In this document: piece after piece, positions 43,138 through 54,349 of the stretch | Position numbering within the stretch: position 1 is the first letter of the stretch | Layout of the letters: each line of letters opens with the position of its first letter | Origin: Ilyonectria destructans | Lineage: Eukaryota; Ascomycota; Sordariomycetes; Hypocreales; Nectriaceae | Reading direction: 5' to 3' | Assembly: GCA_020740775.1 (NCBI GenBank) | Contig: JAHEWK010000009.1 | Coordinates: 2,480,001-2,544,000 of the forward strand | DNA: 64,000 bases | Made by a program: the position numbers and the translations under genes | Notes under the pieces: generated by a model | Told to the model about the DNA's origin: nothing | The model's input: the letters and a program-made list of their open reading frames with translations, nothing else | Database searches by the model: none

Positions 43138-45864
43138 ATGGCGGATCATTATGAGCTCGAATTCTCTCACGATATCGCCCTACCCGCCACTTCCGGTGCC
43201 TCCGAAGACCCCGATTTCATCCTCGACGGGAACGCCTTGGCCTTCAACGAAGCGAGTTTGGCCTTTGATGGTGCCAACGACTGGGTATTCGACGACGCTG
43301 GGTTTACCTTCGACGACACTGACTTGATCCTCAATGTTCATCCCCTCGGCACTGAGGCTGAGGGCCACTTCCCTTCAGTAATACCCTGTTCCTCGAGGAT
43401 TGTGCAAAGTCCTGATGACTCTGCCGTTGAAGGCCATGTCCCTGAAGTTCAGAGCTGGGTCGGCAGTCTGGGAGTCGTTGATGATTGCCGCACACAAGTC
43501 TTGCACCATAATACGCAAGAAATCGACAATGTGCCCCTCGGGGCGCTAATGGACGACCCAGAGCTTGGGAAAGATCATCATAATTTTCTCGCTCTTCCGC
43601 ATGACACTCCGGTCGCTCCCAAAGCTGGGAAGCGATTTCCCTCAAGCGCCCTCAGAGTACTGAAAAATTGGCTGATGAGCCATGCCAATCGCCCTTATCC
43701 TGCGGTCAGAGACGTAGAACTTCTGGAGAGACGGACCGGTCTCAGTAAACAACAAATTCTGAACTGGTTCTCCAATGCTCGTCGACGAAAGAAATTCTCT
43801 CTATCCATATCCCCGGCACATACTGCGCAATCCTCAGACACTCCACCTCTCGAGATACCTCATCAGCGTCCGCCTACGCCAATAGTCGGATACATGAACC
43901 CCTTGGAGAGATGGCAAAACTCTCCGCCTGAAGATGACCCCGCCAATCTCGGTGCCATTGTACGTGCATTATCACAACCACCGACAGATTTAGACAATTT
44001 GACCGGTATTCGCTCAACAAACGATCGACGTGCCCTGTCCCAAGACAATACTTGCTCCGTCAGCAGTACAGGCACATCCGACTCGAGCCGAAGTTCCCGT
44101 GCTTCCGCTTACTCGCACACTTCACAAGCTTCAGGCCATTCCCTCGGTTACCTGAAGAAAGCTAGGAAGCGAAGAAAGCGAGCCAATGCCAAGATTGAAA
44201 GTAATAGCCGCAGAACCCTGATTCAAGTTTCTCATCCTTTCCAGTGTACCTTCTGCACGGAGACATTCAAAACGAAACACAACTGGCAACGACACGAACA
44301 GTCCTTACATTTATCACTGGAGCAGTGGCAGTGTTCACCTCACGGCCCTACGGCCGTCAATGCTGATCTAGAGTCGGTATGCGTTTTTTGTGGGCTTATT
44401 AGTCCCGATGATGACCATCTTGATACTCATAACTACGCGTCGTGCCAAGAGCGTGAGAGGGAAGAGCGGACATTTTACCGAAAAGACCATCTTATACAAC
44501 ACATGAGGTTTATGCACAACTCCCAGTTCAGGAAGTGGCCAATGGAAGACTGGAAACTCAACCTCACCGAAGAGATACGGTCTCGATGCGGGTTTTGCAA
44601 AGTTAATTTGACCTCATGGGCTGAACGGACTAACCACCTGGCTGAACATTTCAAGGAGGGGAGGACAATGGCTGATTGGAGCGGTGATTGGGGATTTGAA
44701 AACCCTGTGCTTGATATGCTTGAACATTCTGTCTCTCCATGTAAGTGAAACCTCTCATCCTGTTAGGATCGTCCTTGAAGCTTGCTAACACGCTCATAGA
44801 TCTCATACAGTACGAGCGAAATTCTCCTGCGCCATTTACGCCCCAGTCAGGAGCGCCACATAGTCCGACCAATGCGTTCGAACTGATCCAACTAGAACTG
44901 GACTATTTCTTTGCAAACCACAAGGAGGCTAATAATTGCATACCTTCAAATGCGGCAATGCAATACGAAGCCTGCTGCATTGTTTTCGGCGCTGAAGCCT
45001 TTCGTCGACACTCCGATAGCCCTGCGCAGTCTTGGTTACGCGATCTCATCATGTCGTCAGAAGAAATCACAAAAGAGGCTCGATTTCGTCCTATGAAAAG
45101 TGCGGCCAAGTCACGACTCACCATGTTGAAAATCTACGGCAAAGAGGACATCTTTGAAAATGATCAACTAGAGAGTCAATTGCGTCAGCACGTTGACATG
45201 CTTCAGCTACTGAATTTCGAGGTGGGGGATGATGAGCTCCAACACGAGGCATATAAACTTGCCAATCAAATGCCAAACTCTTCGGCAGTGTTCATAAAGT
45301 TGTTATCCGATCTGATTTATAGCTCGACACATTGGTTGGTGCCGTTTCGCCTCCGCGCAAGGCTGGAACCTGCAAAAGTCCTGTTGCATACCACTAGCAA
45401 CAAAGACTCTACGGCACCGTGTCCTTTGACTACTGATATAGATCTTGGGACAGAGCTGTTGAGCCAGGACAATTCTATTGCGGTAGGTCAGCAACCGAAT
45501 TCTTCCACTTTTCAGCCCACACCGACTAGATTCTCCACCGGCGAATCTGGGCAAAATGTTGGTATTGGAGCTAAGAAAGTCGTCCTTATCAACGATAACA
45601 ATCTATATCGAACGCTCACTAGAGAGCTATATCGGTTTGTAGCGAGTGCAATGTCACCACTTAATCCAAACAGCCACATACCCACGGATGAAGAGCTTCA
45701 GTTTCAAGCACGGTGGATCATGTACGATGAGTGAGTAAAAACCACGTCTTGCGTATAGCGGTTTAGTACTACATGCTTACTATCTTAGTGATGACCCATG
45801 GAATCAGACCCCGGCTGATAATCCTGACTGGCTTCAAGATTTCAAGAGAGACGCTGGGCTTTGA
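43138..45864 (+). CDS. TALE homeodomain plus C2H2 zinc-finger protein (putative transcription factor)
   Basis: Three exons (43138-44740, 44800-45730, 45789-45864) encode 869 aa. An acidic N terminus (residues 1-160, DDAGFTFDDTDLIL) could activate transcription. A KN-type homeodomain lies at about 165-220 (VLKNWLMSHANRPYP, QILNWFSNARRRKKF) with the conserved WF.N.R recognition helix. A Ser-rich low-complexity part and a basic patch KKARKRRKR follow. Then come three or more C2H2-like fingers between about 365 and 515 (CTFCTETFKTKHNWQRHEQ, CVFCGLISPDDDHLDTH, CGFCKVNLTSWAERTNHLAEH). The remaining 350 residues are unknown. This homeobox-C2H2 architecture recurs in Pezizomycotina; targets are unknown. 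Confidence 0.88.
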
Positions 45865-46574
45865 TAATTAAAGGCGATACGAGCAGTGAATATTAGCTTT
45901 ATAATAATTTGCTTTTCTGGGGCAAGGCCTGGGCTTCACCAATGTCGCTGGATATCAGTCTTGGTATTCACTGCTATTGATATACAATTTCAAGCAATGA
46001 TCTGCAAATCTATATCAGCTAAGGAATGTCAATAATGCTGTTCGTATTCACTGCTACCGACCCACGATTTCAAGTAATTATCCGCTCCCTGCATCAGCTG
46101 AAAGATAGCAGCGCAGATAGTCCTCTTTGTTTTCACTCTTAACGACCACAAGAAGGGCCTCGTGCCTGTCTCCATCCGAGCCCATCCCTCAACGATGCAA
46201 TTTGGCACCATCAGAGCTTCAGCTCCTCAGCAATACAGCAGCTCCAATGGGTGCTGCAAGCAATGTCTTTACATCGGAGAAGATTCCCATCGTCTAGTTG
46301 GATGATGACAATCATCGAGATTAGGAGAAGCTTGTAGTTACGTCGAACCTTCTTTTCCGCTTCAAAAGGCCGCCTGGCGCTGTCTAGCTAAAATTATTCT
46401 CTATTGGGTAATGCACATCGCAAAAAAATAGCGTCAAGTAACACTGCATTACGAACTCCTTATATATTTCCCGTCACGACGCTCTTCACTATTAGGCTTG
46501 GAATCGCACAAAACTGATACCTTATAGAAAATGAATGGCCAATACCATAACATGTGCCCTCAGAGGCCGATTTC
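45865..46574. other. Intergenic region, no gene seen
   Basis: About 710 bp between convergent stops. A phrase close to GTATTCACTGCTA recurs (near 45963 and 46044) with similar flanks, suggesting a small local duplication about 80 bp apart. No coding sequence is supported. Confidence 0.45.
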
Positions 46575-48806
46575 TCATATCAACCGAACTGTCCTCCAAT
46601 CCAAGTTGCTTTCGTCAAAGAAATGAGGATAAGATTCGTCCATGTAAAAATGTTGATCCACTAATAAGGCGCCAATTCGCGTTGCCGTCTCATCATCTCT
46701 CCATTCAACCACAAGCAGAAATCTCCGGTGAGCAAGGCTCCTTAGATGGCAATCGCCAAGAAGAAGACATGCCCAAGAGCCATCATCTAGATGGCCAATG
46801 AGTTCTTTTGGCTTCCAAGGCGGTAGAGCCATTCTCTTGAGACATAATTTGTGCATTCCCACCGTCCAGTGCTCCCAATCATCAGGGTCAGGTTCTGTTT
46901 CGTCTATTGAGTCTGTTTCGTCCTCCGGACCGTCCATATTCTCTTCTTCGTCGTCATCCGTGTCTATTCCGACATACTTTTCTCTGATATTAAAGAAAAA
47001 CAAAGAAGAAGGAACTGCTCGCGCCTCAAATCGAAATGCCACCACCCGATCTAGGTGGTAGTCTTCAGGCACTTGCCCAGTTCTCAGCAAGTGTTCGGTG
47101 GACCGAGTACTCTTACCGTCTCGAAATTCAAAACACACGTCTCGAATTTTTGATTCGCATGAACGATGGCCGGAGAATGGGAGACTCATCCATCTAACCG
47201 CACCAGCCCAGCCAGCCCATGTCCAAGAGGGAAAACCGAGCCTCCGTCGTGCAGATGTCGCTGTGAAGTGGAACCAGCACAGAGAAACAACCAAATGAGT
47301 CTCAACATGCTGATAAGCTTCGGCCTTCGTTGATAAAACGTATGGTAGACCACTTATATTGAGCACAGGTGGCTCAACCCTGCTCATGAAGTCCATAATG
47401 CCAGCAAATGCATGAAGCGAGTCCGAGTCGAAGCTGAGCTCACGCTTCGTGAATTGTCCGGCGATGAAGAACCATTCAGTGTATCGGCGGGCTAGTTCAG
47501 CATCTACTTGGACATTCGCCGTGTCCTGTGTCGGAGCCCCTGGAAGATATTGTCGAAAGATGGATGTACTAGCCTTCCCACCCCAGTCGATTCGTCTTGG
47601 GTCGTCAATGAATTCTAACCCCCCCACCGCTTCCATCCAGCTCGTGGTATTGCACTCGAAGATGGTCTGGTGTCCGGTGAACAGCAGTCGTCGGCGAGAT
47701 AGAAGCCCCTCTTGGAACGTCCACCCCCGTGTCCACCACCGGGACTTCTCTTTTGTGAAGTGGGCTGGGTCTTGGCCGGTTGCTAGAATCGTGCAGGGAC
47801 CTAGCTTGATGATATCTTGCTTTATGCGGGGCGTCGCTCCAACACCGGGAAGCCCGCAGCTCTCATCTTTCCCGGCCGCGGCAACAATGGTGACTTCGGC
47901 ACCGCGATAGATAAGACCCATTCTTTCAATTTGGGCTGCCATCTCGGTAGCATCTTGCTGATCTATACAGTAGCGATCCACCCAGAGATATTGGAAGCCA
48001 AGCTGAGTCGTGACATCCATAGCATCTCGGACAGCATTTGATACCCTCGATGGGAGATGTGGAGGTCCAGTTGATAGGTTTGCGCCTAGGACAGCAGGCT
48101 CTTACTTTTTCCGGCTATCATAGCCCCATACATAGCTCAATGCCACCCACTTCATACACGGTTCAGCCTTGACGATTTGCAGACTTTTGCAATCAATCAG
48201 TTTCATACCATCGATGACGCTAGGTATATGTTTGCACGATTGGCCGTGGTTCTGTTCGCAGTCAGAGAGCCACAGCCGGGCTCTTTGGCTGTCAAATTTC
48301 TCAGGAATGGCTTGTGGCCTGAGAAGTCCCTGCTCGCCAGACGCATCCCCTGGGTAGCAAACCACATATCCCGCTTCTCCACGCCCGCATTCACGTCTGT
48401 GGTCGGTGCAGGACATGTTGGTCGGGATAGACAGGAGTATATGGCAGTCCCGCGCCTCTTGGTTTGCAATACCAAGGAAGCGTGGTGGTGGCGCCCACAA
48501 GCTGTTTTGGAGGTAAGAGAAAGCATGCAGAGTGAATCTCTGCGATACCCCGTCTTGTACTGCTGGGTCAGACCAGTAGTCGTCATACCAGCAGATGGTA
48601 GATGACAGAATCCTGCACAGCTGGCAGTCTGTCTGCAGTGGGGGCACGAATCGGGACGTGTGTGCGTCGAGTACGATCCTCCCTGATCCGGCGGGCGAGA
48701 GGGCGAGAGCTTTGCTGAAGTCGATGCGGCGACAGGCATCGCAAATACGAGGTGTTGGTGGCGTGCCTGGCTCTGCGTCACTGGGGCTCTGGAGCTGTCT
48801 TTCCAT
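46575..48806 (-). pseudogene. HET-domain protein gene interrupted by one in-frame TAA
   Basis: One continuous frame of 744 codons from ATG 48806 to the stop at 46575 is broken only by TAA at 48104-48102, after codon 234. Upstream is a cysteine-containing N-terminal region (CDACRRIDFSKALAL, CQLCRIL) leading to the HET core start KWVALSYVWG. Downstream, still in the same frame, are HLPSRVSNAVRDAMDV, YLWVDRYCIDQQD, RMGLIYRGAEVTIVAAAG and RGWTFQEGLLSRR, all HET signatures. HET proteins trigger cell death when incompatible fungal strains fuse. The only GT..AG pair spanning the stop is 20 nt apart, too short for an intron. CAA to TAA would be the simplest origin. Readthrough or an allelic null are alternatives; the rest appears intact. 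Confidence 0.85.
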
Positions 48807-50716
48807 CTTCGAATAGTCCGATGGCGTATTGAGGCGTTAATGTTTGAAGTTGACAAGTCCCACGATGAGATTTGGGAATGGGGAGAGGGTAATTAGGTAT
48901 CAATCAACAGCTAGCCGCGCACCTCCTCGCCGTCATCCAATCACAGGGCCCGGCGGAAAGGATCGGATTGCCCGCATTTTCGGCCCCCACGAGGAGAAGC
49001 GATGATGAAAGCGCCAATGCAAACATTAAGGGAAGTAAAATTTATCCGGGGTCTCTCACATTGTGTCTCTAGTTATAGTAGTTGCTAAGTGGTACATAAA
49101 ATAAAGGTAATATACGATTCGTAAATGTGTATATAGTTTTCTATATATTTAAGATAGGTTTTGTATTAGAGGTACAACCTATTGAATTTTAGCTATATTC
49201 TACAGTGATAATTTATATATGCTGCTCCAGTCCAAATATTGCGATGGGCCGGTCTGTAGACTGTGTAAGATCTTAGCATCTACGTTATAATTATTTTACC
49301 CAGCGCTGAAATGGAATATTACATGTGACATTCCAATGTGTCAGACAACCGTTAGGCCACTGTACCAAAAATGATCTTCTTAGAATGTGGTGTTTTTTTA
49401 TCAGCCTTTATATCTGACACAATGCCGAAGAGTGGCATTCTGCGGCCTGATGAAGCCTCATCGGGGCTTTATACTTTATACGGCGCAATTCGACTCTGCA
49501 AGAGCCACAACCGAACTTCACTCCATGACCGCAGTGTCCGTGGCGCAGTGTCTGTGGTGGCGCGGCGAAGTTCAGAAGCGCGGGAATTAGTGGCGCAGGC
49601 GTTGGGCACGGACCGTTTAGTGGCCCGAGCTTGCGAAAGGAGGGCGCGGAAGAAGGAACCTTTCGTTCCGAAAAGGCATGATGAGTATTTGAGTAGCTGG
49701 GCGTGTATATGGCGTATGACTGCTGTAGCTATATCCTTACAGCTAGTTGCAGTATAAGGATGTACATGGACTCAGGACGGGGATCAAACGCAATCAAGAA
49801 CAGACGTACGCTCAATCAGACACTGCAAACAATCTGGGCTCGTGACATTCGCCTTGCATCGCTCGACAGACTTCCGAAGTGCTGTGTAAGCTGAGGTGTC
49901 AGCTTCAGTCTCCAATAATCGGAAAGCAACGGCAACACTCACCGCGCTTACCGAAATCCCGTTGCACAGGACTTAGGAGGGGTAAAATATGGTACATTAC
50001 TCCATTTTGCTGACGATGAAAACAACACAACCACGGTGCCCGACGCCGTGATTGGTTCGAAACATTACTAATGTATTAAAAATAGCCGGGCGCAGCACAA
50101 GAGGCGCTGTATGGAGAAGCTGGCTGGAGTGAGGCTCACCAGCGAGCTAATTGTGAGAATGTCTGCTACTTCACCTCCTTCACGTGGGAAGCCACGCGGA
50201 TTTAGGCCCCTCCTTCATTCTCCATTTGAATGATTGGTTGTCTGTCAAGCCTTCAAGCCACCTCTGAGGTCAGTTTCATTCTGGGGTCGCCGCTGCGGCC
50301 GCTGCGTGGGTCACTCTCGCGGTAACTATTGGTGTCACTCTTGGGGTCACTCTTCTCTAGGGCTCATATGCACAACACACTTTTGGTGCATCATCCGCCA
50401 GGGCTGACCAGGATGCCGCATATCCGGATCGAGAACCGAATATCCAATTGTGAACGTCGACTCACAGACTTATGTGTATTGCTCCACTCATGTTGCCTCA
50501 ATGACAGACTCCCTGCGAATGTAATGTCACTCCGCACTGCTGCGGACCTGCAGCCTCTGCTACTGGGTGCGGCATACTACACCACGGTTGCATATAAGAT
50601 GGAGAGTTCCCGGGAACAATGATGGTGCAAGCAACACAACCGTTCAAGAAGCTCATCCATCTCACCACTTGTTCAAAAATCGTTTTCGGGGATTAATCAT
50701 TTTGTCAGTCATCGCC
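48807..50716. other. 1.9-kb gene-poor region with an AT-rich block
   Basis: The part 49020-49360 is strongly AT-rich (for example TATATAGTTTTCTATATATT) compared with its surroundings, like mutated transposon remains, but no ends or coding relics are recognisable. A 128-codon plus frame at 49371-49757 has no domain. The last 150 bp before 50717 hold the promoter of the S41 peptidase gene. Confidence 0.5.
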
Positions 50717-52988
50717 ATGATTCCTTCCTTCAGTATGCTGGCCCTGGCGGGCATGGCATCGGCCAAGGTCTTCCCTGGCCACCACCCGGTTATGGACAAG
50801 TTGCAGTCTTTGCCTCCTTTGATCGACATCCGCGGCATCCGCGACAGTGGCACGGAGCCATGTAAGCTCGTCAGCGATGCCTACGAAAAATACGGCTCCC
50901 CCGGCAATCCTGTCACCGTGCCGCTGGCTCCATCAGTGGGAATCGCCTGTCTCAAGTCGGTCCCCCTTCAAAAGAAGCGAGATCTCGAATTGCTGGATTA
51001 TCTCCTACCCTACTTGTCCTACCAGAGCACTCTGGAGATCCTGGCCGACCCGCCAAAGGAATACCTTATTCCGGGCGTTGATGTCCTCGGAGGCATAGAA
51101 GTCATCAGGAGCAAGCTGAAGAATGACGAGTATGAGACGCAGTACGAGGTCATGACTGACCTGCAGAGCATTGTAAGATATCCTTGACGTAACTACATGT
51201 GACAGTGAACACGTGCTAATTACTCTTTCATAGATCTACGCCGCTAGCGATGGGCACTTTGCCTACGTTCCGGGTCTCCTCAGCACCTTCTACTTCGTTC
51301 GACCGCAAATCATCTTCCAGTCCGTGTCAACCGACGGAACTCGTCTCCCTAATATTTTCCTGGACTCGGATATCCAACTCGGCAGCGAGAAAGAGCTGTC
51401 CTACTCCCCTTCAGCCGTTGAGAGCATCGATGGTGTCCCAATCACTGAGTGGCTTGAGAACGACGGTGTTTTCAGGATTGGTAACTCCCAGGATCCTGAC
51501 GCCCAGTACAACGGACAGTTCCGGAGTGTTGCGCGGAAGGCTGTTGGGGGGGACGCTGGAATATTCCTCGTGCAGGCCGAGATCCCCGACTCCTACACCC
51601 TGTCATTCCATAACGGCACCACGATGGTGGCCCACAACATGGTTCTGTTTCCCGCAAGCACTGATTTCACCGGAATCACTTCAGGGGAAAAGTTGCAAGA
51701 AAGATTTGAGATTCCCCCAACCACAACGTCCGCGATACCCGGCAACTCCACTCCCTATTCGACACCCAGTATCGCCAGCACCACGCAGTCAACCGACTCG
51801 ACGACCTCGGCCACTCCTGAGCCGACCGTTCCTGGATACCCCTACCCCGTGGTGAAGCACCCACTAAACTCGTTTTCCGGATACTTTCTCAATGAGACTG
51901 GATTCGAGGACACCGCCGTCTTCTCAATGCTTGAATTCGAACTCAGCAGCCCCCCTGCCGACTTCAATTTCACCGAGTATGTCGTTGACGCCGAAGTTGT
52001 CTTCATAGACTTTCTCAAGAAAGCCAAGGCGGCAAAGCGTGAGAAGCTCATTATTGATCTATCAAACAACGGTGGTGGATACATCGAACTGGCTGAATCG
52101 TTTTACGCACTGCTTTTCCCAAAGGGAGAGGTCAGTAACTGGGGTCGCCGCCGTGATAACGAGGCCTTTGATGCGTTTTCAGAAGCCAACTGGAAGGCGC
52201 TCGCCAGCGTTGAATTCTCCTCCGCAAGCACCTACCCGATCAACCCGCAGGGTGATGAGATCAAGACCGGCAAGCAATGGTTTGGACCTTACACCGTCGA
52301 GGGCGGCCAAAACGTCACTTCAGCAGCTCGTGATAGCCCGGTCGACCCCATTAAGTATTTGAACTCTGTCGGCGTGACTATTGATTCAGATGAGGCACCT
52401 TTCGCAGCGGAAAACATCCTCATCGTCACGGATGGCATATGCGCTTCGTCTTGCACCATCTTCGCCGGCCTCCTGACCCGTAACGAGGGCGTCCGTACTC
52501 TTGCTCTGGGTGGCCGCCCGATGAACTTGGCCATGCAAGCACTGGGAGGTGTCAAGGGAACGCAAGTCCAGACCTTCGACACAACTCTCCAAAATGAGGA
52601 GACATTCATCGCCGCTATCGCGAATGACACACAGGCACTTCGAACTATCCGAGACGCCAGCAAGTCTTTGCCTAAGCCAAACCCGCCATTGCTCTCCAGT
52701 ACGGGCTCCCTTAACCTTGTCAGTGGATATACCGTCGATGACCTGGAAGGATACCCGGTGCACTTCAAGTACGAGGCTGCGAACGGCCGATTGTTTTACA
52801 CGCCAGAAATGATCACAGACGTAACCGAAATCTGGCGACAGGCGGCTTCCGTGGCTTGGCACGGCGCGTCGTGCGTGCTCGGGTCGACGGAGAACCAGGA
52901 CGGCACCATGGGCGACAAGGCGCTTCCGTTTGATACCCGCGTGAGGAGCCAAGCGATTGGCGTCAAAGGCCCGGGATCGTTGAACTAA
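50717..52988 (+). CDS. Secreted S41-family (CPAF-like) peptidase
   Basis: Two exons (50717-51172, 51234-52988) encode 736 aa. The frame is open from 50567, but the ATG at 50717 starts a signal peptide (MIPSFSMLALAGMASAKVF). A cysteine-containing N-terminal domain is followed by a PDZ-like or linker region with a Ser/Thr/Pro stretch (residues about 310-345) and the S41 domain (KLIIDLSNNGGGYIELAESF, then ILIVTDGICASSCTIFAGLL). The nucleophile is expected to be the serine after GICAS. Several N-glycosylation sites are present. Related proteins (including the S41 member of ustiloxin-type clusters) occur widely in fungi, many of them of unknown substrate. No DUF3328 or precursor-peptide gene is adjacent, so a RiPP role is not supported here. 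Confidence 0.88.
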
Positions 52989-53022
52989 TAAGATTGAGGA
53001 TTGGTGGTTTGGAGAGTGAAGT

Positions 53023-53337
53023 TTGTTTCGAGGTGTGTGCGCAGATGTGTACAAGTCCGGGACATCGGTGGCGACGCCGATTGCCGCAGGGATCGCCGCA
53101 ATGCTGTTGGGTTATGCACGGATATACGAGAAGGAACTAGAGGAAATGCTAGGGCCTCAGGATGAAGCAAAGCTATCGAGGCTGTGGGGGATAAATGGGG
53201 TGAGCGTGCTGTTTTCAAAGATGGCGACGGAGATGACAGACAAGTGGTCGTACCTAAGCATCCGCAAGTTCACCGCCAAGTCTCACTCCATGAGATTAGC
53301 AGCGATAGCAGACGCAGTACAAGAAGCCAAAGGCTAG
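53023..53337 (+). pseudogene. Orphan C-terminal fragment of a subtilisin-like (S8) protease
   Basis: An open stretch without any ATG near its start carries KSGTSVATPIAAGIAAMLL, the segment with the catalytic serine of subtilases, followed by about 80 residues of C-terminal extension (ELEEMLGPQDEAKLSRLWG). The Asp and His parts of the triad and everything upstream are missing, because the fragment begins 34 bp after the stop of the S41 peptidase gene. It is therefore a remnant, possibly left by a deletion that brought the two protease genes together. Confidence 0.78.
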
Positions 53338-53521
53338 GATAGGGTCAATTACGCTATAGATAGTAAATAGAGTAAAGTAGTTTCCAAATATTTGACTGTT
53401 ACAAGATGGGCAGTTACAAGAGTGCGATGATGCAGTGGAAGAATCCTAGGCGAGAGACGAGTCATCTACATCATCTCAATTGAAACTGATACATCAACTC
53501 GAAACAACGGAGCCTGCACCC

Positions 53522-53916
53522 TCAGCCCTTGGCAGCTTGCACACTGAGAACAATACTTTCAAAAGACGGCTCAGACTTCGTTTTCCACTCTTCAGTCCAG
53601 ATGCTGTTTCCATCCTCAACCAGTCGAACCTTGTACGTCGCAGGGTCTTGGGAGGTGGTCATGATCTCATGTGCCACTTCCCGCCGGTGGTAGACTTGCA
53701 GTCACCATGGATGCGGTGCCAGGTTCCAACAGGCTTCCAAAAGCCCGTCATGCTGGCTGCGTCGAGATTGTTGACGTAATCTGATATCTTTTGTTTCTTG
53801 GCCTGTGGTATCCGTTCTAGTTAGCATCTTCTTCCCTCTGGTTGAAGACGAACAAGATCTTAAGATAGTAGCTCCCCATATCGATACCCTCAGCCTAGGT
53901 CTATCAAGTTCACCAT
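53522..53916 (-). pseudogene. Small broken gene of unknown function
   Basis: On the minus strand an ATG at 53916 (MVNLIDL) precedes a possible intron ending at the acceptor 53804-53803 with branch site GCTAAC. The following exon reads KISDYVNNLDAASMTG, then FWKPVGTWHRIHGDCKSTTG up to GGKWHM. One frame over it continues as MTTSQDPATYKVRLVEDG to SIVLSVQAAKG and stops at 53522. The two halves fit as one ~110-aa protein with a single lost base near 53660. I do not recognise the family, and no good donor was found for the first intron, so the 5' end is uncertain. Confidence 0.5.
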
Positions 53917-54349
53917 TTTAGAGTCCGTCGCAGGTTTATACACAAGCAAGGTGCGATGCAAGCTTAGTGTATTGCTGTAGGGTGATGATCTGATGTGAAC
54001 GCGCAACACTCTGGACAATAAACTGGGTGACATTGGCCCATTGGGTGGTATGGCCTGCAACAGTCGGATCATCCCCATCACTGCTTCTAGGCAGCAACTA
54101 TACTTTCTTCCTCTCACCTCCTTGAGTACCTACTCATTGTTGTGCACGTGTTTGTCTCGACTCTTCCGAGCTACGTGTTTAGGTAGAGGGCTAGGGTGAT
54201 GCAGGGTAAGTTGATGCCTTAGGCCGCAATTAGGAACCTCTCACTTTCAGGCATCCAATTCTACATTCTCCTCCTCCATTCTCGCGATACCCAACAGCAC
54301 CATACTTCTTATTTCACTCGCCCCTTACTCTCTTTCTTTGAAGCGCAAG
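53917..54349. other. Divergent intergenic region
   Basis: About 430 bp between the small broken gene (minus) and the kinase-like gene (plus); expected to hold both promoters. Nothing specific is recognised. Confidence 0.45.

Noticed and set aside
48085..48104. 20-nt GT..AG stretch that would remove the HET stop codon as an intron
   Set aside because: Far shorter than any other intron in the window (48 nt or more), has no branch site, and would put the downstream HET sequence out of frame because 20 is not a multiple of three.
49371..49757. 128-codon plus-strand frame after the AT-rich block
   Set aside because: Composition is erratic and no family resemblance is seen.
50717..52988. Ustiloxin-type RiPP cluster suggested by the S41 peptidase
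   Set aside because: No DUF3328 (UstY-like) gene, no repeat-containing precursor and no tyrosinase are found nearby.
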